Source: Silvibacterium bohemicum
GTDB taxonomy: Bacteria; Acidobacteriota; Terriglobia; Terriglobales; Acidobacteriaceae
DNA: 64,000 nucleotides
Direction of reading: 5' to 3'
NCBI RefSeq assembly: GCF_001006305.1
Contig: NZ_LBHJ01000012.1
Coordinates: forward strand, 819,338 to 883,337
Shown here: piece after piece, positions 32,946 through 40,786 of the stretch
How positions within the stretch are numbered: the first letter of the stretch is position 1
How the letters are laid out: the number at the start of each line of letters is the position of its first letter
Made by a program: the position numbers and the translations under genes
Notes under the pieces: generated by a model
Databases searched by the model: none
Told to the model about the DNA's origin: nothing
What the model saw: only the letters and a program-made list of their open reading frames with translations

Positions 32946-34052
32946 ATGCGGCCATCTTTCACCATCGGCATCGAAGAGGAATACCAGACGGTCGACCCGG
33001 TCACCCGCGATCTGCGCTCGCATATCGCGACCGAGATGCTGGCCAAGGGCAAGCTTCGGCTCGAAGAGCGCGTCAAGGCCGAGATGCATCAGTCGGTGAT
33101 CGAGGTCGGCACGCGCATCTGCCATACCATCGGCGACGCCCGGCTCGATCTCTACGACCTGCGGCGGCAGATGATTGGACTCGCGCGCGAGCACGATCTG
33201 ATGCTGGTGGCTGGAGCCACGCATCCCTTTGCCGATTGGCGCTCGCAGGAGATCTATCCCGACCCCCGCTATGCCCGCGTGGTCGAGGACCTGCAGCTGG
33301 TGGCCCGCGCCAACCTCATCTTCGGCTTGCACGTCCACGTCGGCGTGGAAGACAGGGAAGCAGCGATTCGCATCATGAATTCGATGCGCTACTTTCTGCC
33401 GCACATCCTGGCGCTCTCGACAAATTCGCCGTTTTGGCGGGGCATAAAGACCGGCCTCAAGAGCTATCGCGCCAAGGTCTTCGACAAATTTCCCCGCACC
33501 AATATTCCCGACAGCTTCGCCAGCTTCAGCGAGTACGAAAACTTCATCAACCTGCTCATCAAGACCAATTGCCTGGATAACGCCAAGAAGATCTGGTGGG
33601 ACATTCGCCCGCATCCCTTCTTCAACACTGTGGAAGTGCGGGTCTGCGACATCCCCATGCGCGCCGAGGAGACGCTGGCCATAGCCGCGCTGATCCAGGC
33701 CACGGCAGCGAAGCTTCACCTGCTCCACGAGCGCAATCAGGATTGGCGGCAATATTCGCGGGCGCTCATCATGGAGAACAAGTGGCGGGCCGTCCGCTAC
33801 GGCCTCGATGGCAACCTTATCGATTTCGGCAAAGAGACAGAGGTTCCGGAGCGCAATCTGATCGTCGAGTACATCGACTTCGTCGATGAAGTGGTCGATG
33901 AGCTCGAGAGCCGCGAAGCCATCCAGTACATTCACACCATCCTCCGCGAAGGCACGGGAGCCGACCGCCAGCTCAGGAAGTTCGAAGAGACCGGCGATCT
34001 GAAAGCCGTCGTCGACTACATGGCGGAAGAGACGCAGGCGGGATTGTTCTAA
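32946..34052 (+). CDS. carboxylate-amine ligase, YbdK/GCS2 family
   Basis: A 368-residue ATP-dependent ligase. Family signatures: FTIGIEEEYQTVDPVTRDL at the start, EMHQSVIEVGTRICHTI near residue 50, LVARANLIFGLHVHVGVEDREAAIRIMN near 120 and VEVRVCDIPMRAEETLAIAALIQA near 225. Relatives include E. coli YbdK, with weak glutamate-cysteine ligase activity. The start at 32946 gives the conserved IGIEEEY. With the preceding ATP-grasp gene it forms a two-ligase unit; true substrate not known. Confidence 0.9.
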   Translation: MRPSFTIGIEEEYQTVDPVTRDLRSHIATEMLAKGKLRLEERVKAEMHQSVIEVGTRICHTIGDARLDLYDLRRQMIGLAREHDLMLVAGATHPFADWRSQEIYPDPRYARVVEDLQLVARANLIFGLHVHVGVEDREAAIRIMNSMRYFLPHILALSTNSPFWRGIKTGLKSYRAKVFDKFPRTNIPDSFASFSEYENFINLLIKTNCLDNAKKIWWDIRPHPFFNTVEVRVCDIPMRAEETLAIAALIQATAAKLHLLHERNQDWRQYSRALIMENKWRAVRYGLDGNLIDFGKETEVPERNLIVEYIDFVDEVVDELESREAIQYIHTILREGTGADRQLRKFEETGDLKAVVDYMAEETQAGLF

Positions 34053-34143
34053 GCTTTAACGAGACTGCCGCGACGCTTTCTTCTCGCTCGGAGTAGCCAG
34101 CGTCGAGTACGATCTCCATATACGAGAGGCACCCTTGCAGACG

Positions 34144-34923
34144 ATGTCTGACACCGGGATGGAATTCCGAGATCTACTCAGTGATCCCGCGTTTCTCGGC
34201 AGAACCGGAAAAAAAAGAGACTTCCAGCAACCCTTCGATGCTCTTCGCCGGGTCACGGAAGTCTTTGCGTCCAGGCCTGCGGATGTCCTGCAGGAACTGG
34301 TCAACGTGGCGATGACCTGTTGCGGCGCGGATAGCGCCGGAATCAGTCTGCAAGAGCCGGATGAAGAGGGGAAGCCGACCTTCCGCTGGGTTGCCATTGC
34401 CGGAACCTTCTCCGCCTATCTTCAGGGTCGTACCCCGCGTTTTTTCAGTCCCTGCGGCAGCTGTCTCGATAGCGGAAGACCGCATCTCTATCGCGTCACC
34501 AAGCCTTACTATGATTTCCTCGGGGTTCAGGCGGAGCCCATCACCGACGGCATGCTCATCCCCTGGGAGGCGGACCAGATTCGGGGAACGATCTGGGCGG
34601 TGTCGCACACCTCCCGGGATGCCTTCGAGCTACCCGACTACGAGCTTTTGAAGAGCCTGTCTGATTATGTAGGCGTCATCATGCGGCAACAGAAGCTCGA
34701 TCAAAAAGCCCGCGAGATCGCGAGGGCGCAAGCTTCGACCGACCGTGCCCATGAGATGGCGCATCAGATCAACAATCCGCTTCAAAGTCTGACGAACACC
34801 ATGTTTTTGGCCAGCCTGGACGGCCCCAACGCGAAGAGCTATCTGCGATCCGCTCTCGTGGAGCTCGATTCGCTCTCGGAGCGGGTTCGAAGGCTTCTCG
34901 CATTGCAATATCCCAAAGAATAG
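34144..34923 (+). CDS. GAF-domain protein with a histidine-kinase DHp segment but no ATPase domain
   Basis: About 259 residues. A GAF sensor domain spans residues ~30-185 (VLQELVNVAMTCCGADSAGISLQEPDEEG..GMLIPWEADQIRGTIWAVSH). It is followed by a helical DHp-like segment with the phospho-acceptor motif HEMAHQINNPLQSLTN and a second helix LVELDSLSERVRRLLAL, then the stop. The HATPase_c domain that would phosphorylate the histidine is missing, and the following DNA does not encode it in any frame. It could be a phosphotransfer protein or a decoy dimerisation module. No response regulator is adjacent. Confidence 0.8.
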   Translation: MSDTGMEFRDLLSDPAFLGRTGKKRDFQQPFDALRRVTEVFASRPADVLQELVNVAMTCCGADSAGISLQEPDEEGKPTFRWVAIAGTFSAYLQGRTPRFFSPCGSCLDSGRPHLYRVTKPYYDFLGVQAEPITDGMLIPWEADQIRGTIWAVSHTSRDAFELPDYELLKSLSDYVGVIMRQQKLDQKAREIARAQASTDRAHEMAHQINNPLQSLTNTMFLASLDGPNAKSYLRSALVELDSLSERVRRLLALQYPKE

Positions 34924-34965
34924 TCACGATGACGCGCCAGCCAGTCAATCATCCAAACTCGCTAC

Positions 34966-34994
34966 GCCCTGTCCCCTAAACCCTACCCCCTGCT
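34966..34994 (-). repeat. TAGGG-type G-rich repeat at the stop of the beta-lactamase-fold gene
   Basis: Immediately after the TAA stop at 34995, the minus strand reads AGCAGGGGGTAGGGTTTAGG followed by GGACAGGGCGTAG. It carries the same GGGTAGGGTTTAGGGG core as the tract at 27821 and lies at the same position relative to a stop codon. Confidence 0.75.
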
Positions 34995-36434
34995 TTATTG
35001 CGCCGGCAGCACCAGGTATTGCTCCAGCTTGCCATCTGGCATGGTGTAGGTAGTCACCGTCAGATGCTGCGGCCGGTTCGGAAACTCGACGCGGAAGACG
35101 CGGAAGGTCATGCCGCCGCGCAGCTCTTCGCTGCTCTGTGTGAACACCGAGGGCTCACCAAGCGGCTTGAGACTGGATTCGAAGTCGGCCAGCGCCTGTT
35201 GTCCGAAGTACGCGTTGCAGTTATCCGTGAACAGTGCGCGGTCGATCTTGCCCTGCTGCAAGCCGGTGAAGATCGCGCGAGCCTGATGCTCTGCATTGCT
35301 GACCGATCGACCCGGGGCGACATTGAGGACGATGGGCGTAAGCGCACGGCCGATCGCTGCCGCTGCTGGCGATGCGTCCTGGTTGGTGAGAACAGCGATG
35401 GCCGCTTTGTCCGCCGGAAAGACGATGTTCTCGGAAACAAAGCCCGATACTTCGCCGGAGTGCTCATACGCCGGATGATTCAGGATGGTGCGTACAAAGA
35501 GCCCCAGGCCATAGTTCGAGCTGGAGCCATCCTTGAGCTTCACCGCGTCGGTCATCTCGTCATACGATTTTGCTGAGAGCAGCGAGCGATTCATGACGCT
35601 GATGTTCCACTGCGCCAGATCGTAAGCGGGCATGGCCAGCTCCCCGGCTGCGAACATCCAGCCTTTGCCCTCTTTCGGAGCGGGCCGCAGCGGCCCCAGC
35701 GCGTAGCGAATGTATCCTGCGGCATCGGTGTCGCCAAGCTTTTCGGCGTCCGAGTTCCAGACCGCCTCCATGTCCAGCGGGCGAAAGATATTCTGCTGCA
35801 GGAAAGGCATAAGCTGCATGCCGCTTACCATCTCCACGATGCGACCCGCGATGACGTAATTGGTGTTCGAGTACTGCCAGCGCGTGCCCGGATCGAAATC
35901 CAGCGGCTTCTTTCCCCACACCTCGAGGATGTGCTGCGAGTCTGTCGCCGCGTACATCGGTGGCATGAGATAGTCCTCCGGCCAGTAGTCCTGATAACCC
36001 GAGGTGTGCGACAGGAGCATGCGGATGGTCACATCATTGGCGCGGGTAAGATCGGGGAGATATTTCGCAACCTTGTCGTCGATGGAGAGCTTGCCCTGCT
36101 GTTCGAGCAGCAGAATCGCCGCTGCCGTGAACTGCTTGGAGATCGACCCCACCGAGTAGCGCATGGCAGGCTCCGCAGGGGTGGGCGGATCGAGTTTCGC
36201 GTTGCCGTAGGCATGCGTGTAAACGATCTCTCCGTGCTCCACGATCGCCACCGAGGCCGAAGGAACGCCTGTCTGATCGAGAACCTTCTGCGCTGCGGCA
36301 TCGATCTTGGCTCGCACTTCTGCGGGCAGGGAATCGACCTTCAATCCGGCAGGCGGCGCGGTTTGGGCGAAGGTTGCAGTTAAGGCGAAAGCCGGGACGG
36401 CAGCAAGAAGAAGGGTAAGGGCAGAGGTTCGCAT
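34995..36434 (-). CDS. exported beta-lactamase-fold serine hydrolase (PF00144 type)
   Basis: A 479-residue class-C-like penicillin-binding/esterase protein. The signal peptide ends near ATFAQT. The catalytic SxxK is in YSVGSISKQFTAAAILLLEQQGK (near residue 97), the YxN motif in WQYSNTNYVIAGRIVEMV (near 187), and a GxSGEVSGF block near 345 occupies the KTG position. The C-terminal ~110 residues form an extra beta domain. Such proteins hydrolyse esters, D-peptides or peptidoglycan stems; a true beta-lactamase role is not implied. Periplasmic or secreted. Confidence 0.88.
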   Translation of the reverse strand: MRTSALTLLLAAVPAFALTATFAQTAPPAGLKVDSLPAEVRAKIDAAAQKVLDQTGVPSASVAIVEHGEIVYTHAYGNAKLDPPTPAEPAMRYSVGSISKQFTAAAILLLEQQGKLSIDDKVAKYLPDLTRANDVTIRMLLSHTSGYQDYWPEDYLMPPMYAATDSQHILEVWGKKPLDFDPGTRWQYSNTNYVIAGRIVEMVSGMQLMPFLQQNIFRPLDMEAVWNSDAEKLGDTDAAGYIRYALGPLRPAPKEGKGWMFAAGELAMPAYDLAQWNISVMNRSLLSAKSYDEMTDAVKLKDGSSSNYGLGLFVRTILNHPAYEHSGEVSGFVSENIVFPADKAAIAVLTNQDASPAAAAIGRALTPIVLNVAPGRSVSNAEHQARAIFTGLQQGKIDRALFTDNCNAYFGQQALADFESSLKPLGEPSVFTQSSEELRGGMTFRVFRVEFPNRPQHLTVTTYTMPDGKLEQYLVLPAQ

Positions 36435-36549
36435 GGTGGAAAAGCAAGCCTAGCAGGATCGTCCCAGGCAGGCCAGTCGTGCGGGCTCCTGTCTGCGGGC
36501 AAGGACCAGGCCGACCTTCTGCTATCCTTCCGCCACCGGCCGATCCTTC

Positions 36550-37425
36550 ATGCGCTTACTGGCTCTTCTTCTTATCCTGCTCTCAGTCGACACCAATGCA
36601 CCCGGTCAACGGCGCGGTCTTTTCTTCTGGACGATGCCTCTGCAGGACATCGTTGCGATGGTGCGGCACGTGCCGCAGGATGACGGCATTCGCCTGGCCC
36701 AGCTTAAGCAGACATTTAAGGACATGCAGTGCACCGGCGAGGAAATTCGCGAACAGGCCTTCAACGGCGGAGCAAACCTGGTCTGCACTCTCTCCGGCAG
36801 CTCGCCGGACACAATTTTGTTTGTCGCCCACTATGAACACAATGGTCCCGGCCAGAGCGCGGTCGAGAATTGGACGGGAGCGACCACGCTCCCTTTTCTC
36901 TATCACGCCCTCGCCGCGACGCCGCGCAAACATACCTTCGTCTTCCTGGAGGTAAAAGGCGACGCCGGGGCCAAAAGCTATCTGCGCTCGCTCTCCAAAG
37001 CCGATCTGCACGCTTTGAAAGCAGTGATCGCGGTCGATGCGCTCGGTCTTGGCGCAACGCGTTTTTATCTTCGCCCCATCGGCTTCTACACTTCGTCAGC
37101 CGAATCGCTGCTGCAGAACACATTGGCGCTGGCGGCTCAGGATAAGGGGCTTCCGCCGCCTCAACAAGAGATCCCTGGAAGCTGGCTTAAGATCGACGAC
37201 ACAAAGCTGTTCCGCTTCAAAGGCATTCCGTCGATCCTGATTCATTCGGTGGATCGCGACACGCGTGAGATTCCCGGTTCGGAAAAAGACACGCTCGCGG
37301 CGCTCAACGATGACGCCTATTTCGCTTCCTACGACATGCTCTGCTACTACGGCGCAGAGCTGGACGACACCCAGATCGGCGCGCCTGCCGACACGACACG
37401 AGCGCCCTCGCGCGGACGGCGCTAA
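36550..37425 (+). CDS. M28-peptidase-like exported protein with altered metal site
   Basis: A 291-residue protein with a short N-terminal signal (MRLLALLLILLSV). The fold pattern follows M28 zinc aminopeptidases, but key blocks are changed. The HxD block reads AHYEHNGPG, the DNASG block reads VENWTG, and the EE pair reads FLEVKGDAGAKSYL, so one Glu is lost. The later Asp (IAVDALG) and His (SILIHSVDRDT) blocks remain. It could be a pseudo-enzyme or a variant metallopeptidase. It is oriented away from the beta-lactamase-fold gene. Confidence 0.72.
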   Translation: MRLLALLLILLSVDTNAPGQRRGLFFWTMPLQDIVAMVRHVPQDDGIRLAQLKQTFKDMQCTGEEIREQAFNGGANLVCTLSGSSPDTILFVAHYEHNGPGQSAVENWTGATTLPFLYHALAATPRKHTFVFLEVKGDAGAKSYLRSLSKADLHALKAVIAVDALGLGATRFYLRPIGFYTSSAESLLQNTLALAAQDKGLPPPQQEIPGSWLKIDDTKLFRFKGIPSILIHSVDRDTREIPGSEKDTLAALNDDAYFASYDMLCYYGAELDDTQIGAPADTTRAPSRGRR

Positions 37426-37470
37426 CCTGCCCCAATGTAGCCCCAAAGTTCAATTACGATCGGAGCCATC

Positions 37471-38787
37471 ATGACCACGAGACGGGATTTTTTATCCAAG
37501 GGAGCGCTCACCGCCGCAGGCATCGGCATCGCCAGAAGCGAAGCGTATGCCGACGAGCAACGCGCGACCCAAAATCTAACTCCGGATCGGGTGAAGCAGT
37601 TGAAGCCGCCAGCGAAACCGGTCATCGTGACTCGAGTGACCGGCGACCAGACGGTGCAGGAAGCCTATCGCATGCTGCTCGATGGGCAGGACACGCTGGA
37701 TGCCGTTCACCATGTCTGTCTCGGCCGCGAGAACGATCCTCGGGACCACAGCGTCGGACTGGGCGGCCTGCCGAATGAAGACGGCATCGTGGAACTCGAT
37801 TCCTGCTGCATGCATGGGCCGTCGAGGCGTGCGGGCTCGGTGGCCGGCGTGCGCAACATCCGCAACGTCTGCCTGGTCGCACGCAAGGTCTTCGAGCATA
37901 CTTCGCACGTGATGCTGGCCGGACCGGGCGCTGAAAATTTCGCCGCCGATCTGGGCTTCCCACGCGAAAATCTGCTCACCGAAGACGCTCGCAAAATGTG
38001 GATGCTATGGAAGGAAGGCCACTCCCAGATGGATTGGTGGGGGCCGGGAATGGCAGATCCTGCATGGAAAGATCCCTACGCGGATCACCCCACACCCCAA
38101 CCGACCATGGATCTGCACGGGCTTGCTTCAACGGGGCCAGGGTTGAGCCCGGGGTTGAGCCCGGGTGCGATTCCGCGCCATCCCACGCCGGAGTGGCGGC
38201 AATTGATTGCGATGCGCACCCGCAAGCTCACCGAAATGGCTGCTGATCTCGGCATCGAGCCCGAAAAGCGCCTCGCCGCCGTTGAGCAGGTTTTATGGCC
38301 TACCACCGGGACCGTCCATGTCTCCGCTGTAAACACGAAGGGAGAGATGTCCGGTGCGACCACCACTTCAGGCTTGGCCTGGAAGCTGGCGGGAAGAATC
38401 GGCGACTCTCCCATCCTGGGCGCGGGCAGCTTTACCGACCAGGATGTGGGCTCCGCCGGCGCCACCGGCACCGGTGAAGAAAACATTAAGGTCGCAGGCG
38501 CGCACACCATCGTGGAGCTCATGCGCCAGGGCTACAGCCCGAAGGATGCCGGCATGGAGACGCTCCGGCGAATCGTGCGCAACTACAACGGCGAAATGAA
38601 CAAGGTTCGTTATCTGGATATGGAGTACTACATCGTCCGCAAAGATGGCGCTTATGCCGGATGCTCTCTCTGGAGCACCGGCGCCACGGGGCATCCTCGG
38701 GAATTTGTAGTTCACGATGGTGAACTACGCGTCGAGAAATGCTCGGCTCTGCTCGAAGGCAGCATGACGGAGTGGCCACCACTATAG
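37471..38787 (+). CDS. N4-(beta-N-acetylglucosaminyl)-L-asparaginase family protein, Tat-exported
   Basis: A 438-residue Ntn-hydrolase precursor. It begins MTTRRDFLSKGALTAAGIGI, a twin-arginine signal. The glycosylasparaginase pattern includes GRENDPRDHSVGLGGLPNEDG near residue 90, and the self-cleavage threonine probably lies in WPTTGTVHVSAVNTKGEMSGATTTSG near 275-280, where the alpha/beta chains would separate. TGTGEENIKVAGAHTIVELM follows. A short direct repeat encodes GLSPGLSPG (about 38144-38167) in the pre-cleavage linker. The enzyme would release Asn-linked GlcNAc or cleave related amides outside the cell. Confidence 0.86.
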   Translation: MTTRRDFLSKGALTAAGIGIARSEAYADEQRATQNLTPDRVKQLKPPAKPVIVTRVTGDQTVQEAYRMLLDGQDTLDAVHHVCLGRENDPRDHSVGLGGLPNEDGIVELDSCCMHGPSRRAGSVAGVRNIRNVCLVARKVFEHTSHVMLAGPGAENFAADLGFPRENLLTEDARKMWMLWKEGHSQMDWWGPGMADPAWKDPYADHPTPQPTMDLHGLASTGPGLSPGLSPGAIPRHPTPEWRQLIAMRTRKLTEMAADLGIEPEKRLAAVEQVLWPTTGTVHVSAVNTKGEMSGATTTSGLAWKLAGRIGDSPILGAGSFTDQDVGSAGATGTGEENIKVAGAHTIVELMRQGYSPKDAGMETLRRIVRNYNGEMNKVRYLDMEYYIVRKDGAYAGCSLWSTGATGHPREFVVHDGELRVEKCSALLEGSMTEWPPL

Positions 38788-38861
38788 AAGCAGTTGTGCC
38801 TTTTGGGGGCTGGTGCCGCTGGGAGGAAATTTTTCTGGCTTATGTTGGAAGCGGCGAGGGA

Positions 38862-38925
38862 AACGAAGCCGGCCCCGGAATGGCGAAGAGCCGGCCCCGG
38901 GAATGGCAAAGAGCCAGCCCCGCCC
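38862..38925. repeat. 23-bp tandem repeat, about 2.8 copies
   Basis: Unit approximately GAAGAGCCGGCCCCGGGAAT plus GGC, seen at 38862-38884, 38885-38907 and partially 38908-38925, with one-base length differences and a few substitutions. Non-coding. Confidence 0.7.
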
Positions 38926-39354
38926 TTCGAGCTGCGGCGCAAAGCGGTATCCATACTTTGCTTCCGCCCTCAGCGGTAAGCCGCCACAGTCCTCGTCTGC
39001 CTCGCCAGCTTTTTCACTCGCACCGTTAAGCCCGAAAGGGCATAACGGACTCCGAAATTCGCCCGCAGCGATAACTCATAAAGAATCGGTAAGCTGGTAA
39101 GATCGAGCCGGATAACTTGCAATAGCACTTAAGTGCTATGAAATTTTGATCGCCTGCCTGCGCAGATTTTCCTCTCTTCATCGCGCGGGCCCCCAAGATA
39201 TCGAATGAGTTATTGCGGCAACTCCTACCTAGCAACAACAAGTTATAGAGAGATAAAGTTAGTCCTTTGTTTCCGGGAGTTTTCCCAGATATGCGTTCTA
39301 AATTCCCTTAAATTCGACCTAATAATGACGGGGTAATCACTAATACATACACTG

Positions 39355-39377
39355 TGGTTACCGATTTTCCGTAACCA
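39355..39377. promoter_or_regulatory. inverted repeat upstream of the repeat-peptide gene
   Basis: TGGTTAC (39355-39361) and GTAACCA (39371-39377) around a 9-base spacer, 132 bp before the ATG at 39509 and inside an AT-rich segment. It is a possible regulator site. Distance and symmetry fit, but no promoter boxes are clear enough to anchor it. Confidence 0.4.
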
Positions 39378-39508
39378 AACTACAGGCGCAAAAAAAATCA
39401 CACAATAGTTGCAACAAATTGCAGTCCTGAGATTAAGCTGTGTTCTAGGTTCAACGGGATCAAACACCTTTGAACTGCCCCCGCGAACTTACATCAGGAG
39501 AAATCTCA

Positions 39509-39916
39509 ATGTCGTCCACCTACACCAAGGTCCTCAGCGCAGCAACTTTGATTCTTTCGGCGTCCACCGTATTGGCCATGCGTGGCCCTTCTGCCCCGGC
39601 TCCGTTGCCGCCGCCAGCATTTGCCAGCCACGGCCCTTCGGCTCCAGCACCGCTGCCTCCGCCGGCGTTCGCCATGCGTGGTCCTTCCGCTCCGGCGCCG
39701 CTGCCTCCGCCGGCATTTGCCAGCCACGGTCCTTCCGCTCCGGCCCCGTTGCCGCCGCCAGCGTTCGCCATGCGTGGCCCTTCCGCTCCGGCGCCGTTGC
39801 CTCCACCGGCATTTGCCAGCCACGGTCCTTCTGCTCCGGCCCCATTGCCGCCGCCAGCGTTCGCCATGCGTGGTCCTTCGGCCCCGGCGCCGCTGCCTCC
39901 GCCGGCCGCCGTATAA
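39509..39916 (+). CDS. exported proline-rich tandem-repeat protein (possible peptide precursor)
   Basis: 135 residues: a 23-residue signal peptide ending in VLA, then exactly seven 16-residue units and a stop, nothing else. Units alternate MRGPSAPAPLPPPAFA and SHGPSAPAPLPPPAFA (a 96-bp higher-order repeat); the last ends PAAV. Every internal boundary is AFA followed by Met or Ser, so each junction mimics the small-x-Ala pattern used by signal peptidase. The DNA copies differ by synonymous changes, so the peptide is conserved above the DNA. AGGAG precedes the ATG at 39509. It may be a wall-spanning polyproline spacer or a multi-copy peptide precursor; both are inference. Confidence 0.75.
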   Translation: MSSTYTKVLSAATLILSASTVLAMRGPSAPAPLPPPAFASHGPSAPAPLPPPAFAMRGPSAPAPLPPPAFASHGPSAPAPLPPPAFAMRGPSAPAPLPPPAFASHGPSAPAPLPPPAFAMRGPSAPAPLPPPAAV

Positions 39917-39956
39917 CTCTCTAAGTAATCAGGACGCAGGGTTTTCTCCCGCTCAT

Positions 39957-39993
39957 GGCCCTTTCTGCTGATATTCTTCTGCCAGGAAGGGCC
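39957..39993 (+). promoter_or_regulatory. hairpin covering the Shine-Dalgarno of the 39998 gene
   Basis: GGCCCTT (39957-39963) pairs with AAGGGCC (39987-39993); with one mismatch the stem extends to include AGGAAGGG, the only ribosome-binding sequence before the ATG at 39998. When folded it would hide the start site, suggesting controlled or coupled translation. Confidence 0.5.
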
Positions 39994-39997
39994 TGAG

Positions 39998-40780
39998 ATG
40001 CAGCTTTCGCACCTCGACGACGTACTCTGGGTAGCAGGATCGGCCGGACAGCTGTTGCTTCTCGGCATCCTGGCTGTGCGAAAGTCTTTTCGCACCTTTC
40101 CCATCTTCTGTGCGTGGGTCGCCTTCAACATCCTCTCGGAGCCAACCCTCTATTGGTTCCTGCACCATACTTCTTCGCGGATTTATTACCAGGTCTACTT
40201 CTCTCTCAATTTCCCGCAGTATCTCCTTGAGGCCTGTGTCTTACTGGAAGTGGCCGGAAGCGTCCTCCAGCCTGTGAAGAAGTCGCTGCCGCGAGGCGTG
40301 CTGTATTTTCTAGCGCTGCTGATGGTGGGCATTGGAGTGGTGGGTTTTTTCATCGCCGCACATCTCAACGCAGCGACGCTCACCCATCCGCATGCCTTTA
40401 CGGTGATCAATATGAGCATGGCGATTCTCCGCCTGGTCACGTTCGTTCTGATCGCCGGGTTCTCGCAAGTATTGGGGCTGGGGTGGAAAAACCACGTTTT
40501 GCAGCTGGTTTCCGGTTTGGCCTTTTACGCGGCGGTGGACTTGATCGTAGAGGTCGCCATCAGTCATTTGCACCGCGGACCCGATTTTGCCAATCAATAC
40601 TATGAGTTACAGCATTTGCGGGTGGTTGGTTACCTTTGTTCACTGTACTATTGGTGCTATTCTTTCGCCCGCCAAGAGGCCCCAAGAAAAGAATTTAATT
40701 CCAAAATGTCGGAATTTTTGGTATCTATAGGTCCAACAGCAAAAAGACAACAATCCATTGTTGCCAGGAAGCGCAGATAA
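39998..40780 (+). CDS. uncharacterised multi-pass membrane protein
   Basis: 260 residues with about seven hydrophobic helices: WVAGSAGQLLLLGILAV, FPIFCAWVAFNIL, YLLEACVLLEVAG, VLYFLALLMVGIGVVGFFIAA, ILRLVTFVLIAGFSQVLGL, LVSGLAFYAAVDLIVEV and a last one near LCSLYYWCYSF. It ends in a basic cytoplasmic tail (TAKRQQSIVARKRR). Proteins of this general appearance recur in Acidobacteria, but I know no assigned function. It lies 81 bp after the repeat-peptide gene and 6 bp before the next membrane-anchored gene, so the three may be one operon. Confidence 0.75.
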   Translation: MQLSHLDDVLWVAGSAGQLLLLGILAVRKSFRTFPIFCAWVAFNILSEPTLYWFLHHTSSRIYYQVYFSLNFPQYLLEACVLLEVAGSVLQPVKKSLPRGVLYFLALLMVGIGVVGFFIAAHLNAATLTHPHAFTVINMSMAILRLVTFVLIAGFSQVLGLGWKNHVLQLVSGLAFYAAVDLIVEVAISHLHRGPDFANQYYELQHLRVVGYLCSLYYWCYSFARQEAPRKEFNSKMSEFLVSIGPTAKRQQSIVARKRR

Positions 40781-40786
40781 AAACAA

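Larger units (their letters stand above)
38788..39508. other. 721-bp intergenic region upstream of the repeat-peptide gene
   Basis: No reliable gene; short plus-strand frames here lack family features. It contains a tandem repeat at 38862-38925, then shifts to clearly AT-rich sequence (39090-39470) unlike the neighbours. The AT-rich part holds an inverted repeat at 39355-39377 and presumably the promoter for the 39509 gene. Confidence 0.55.

Noticed and set aside
38813..39100. 95-codon plus-strand frame in the gap before the repeat-peptide gene
   Set aside because: It is built on the 23-bp tandem repeat, has a basic, Ser/Pro-rich composition typical of non-coding frames and lacks a ribosome site.
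39578..39913. Regular 48-bp repeats that could suggest a CRISPR array
   Set aside because: There are no unique spacers: the units are contiguous, in frame and encode the proline-rich repeats.
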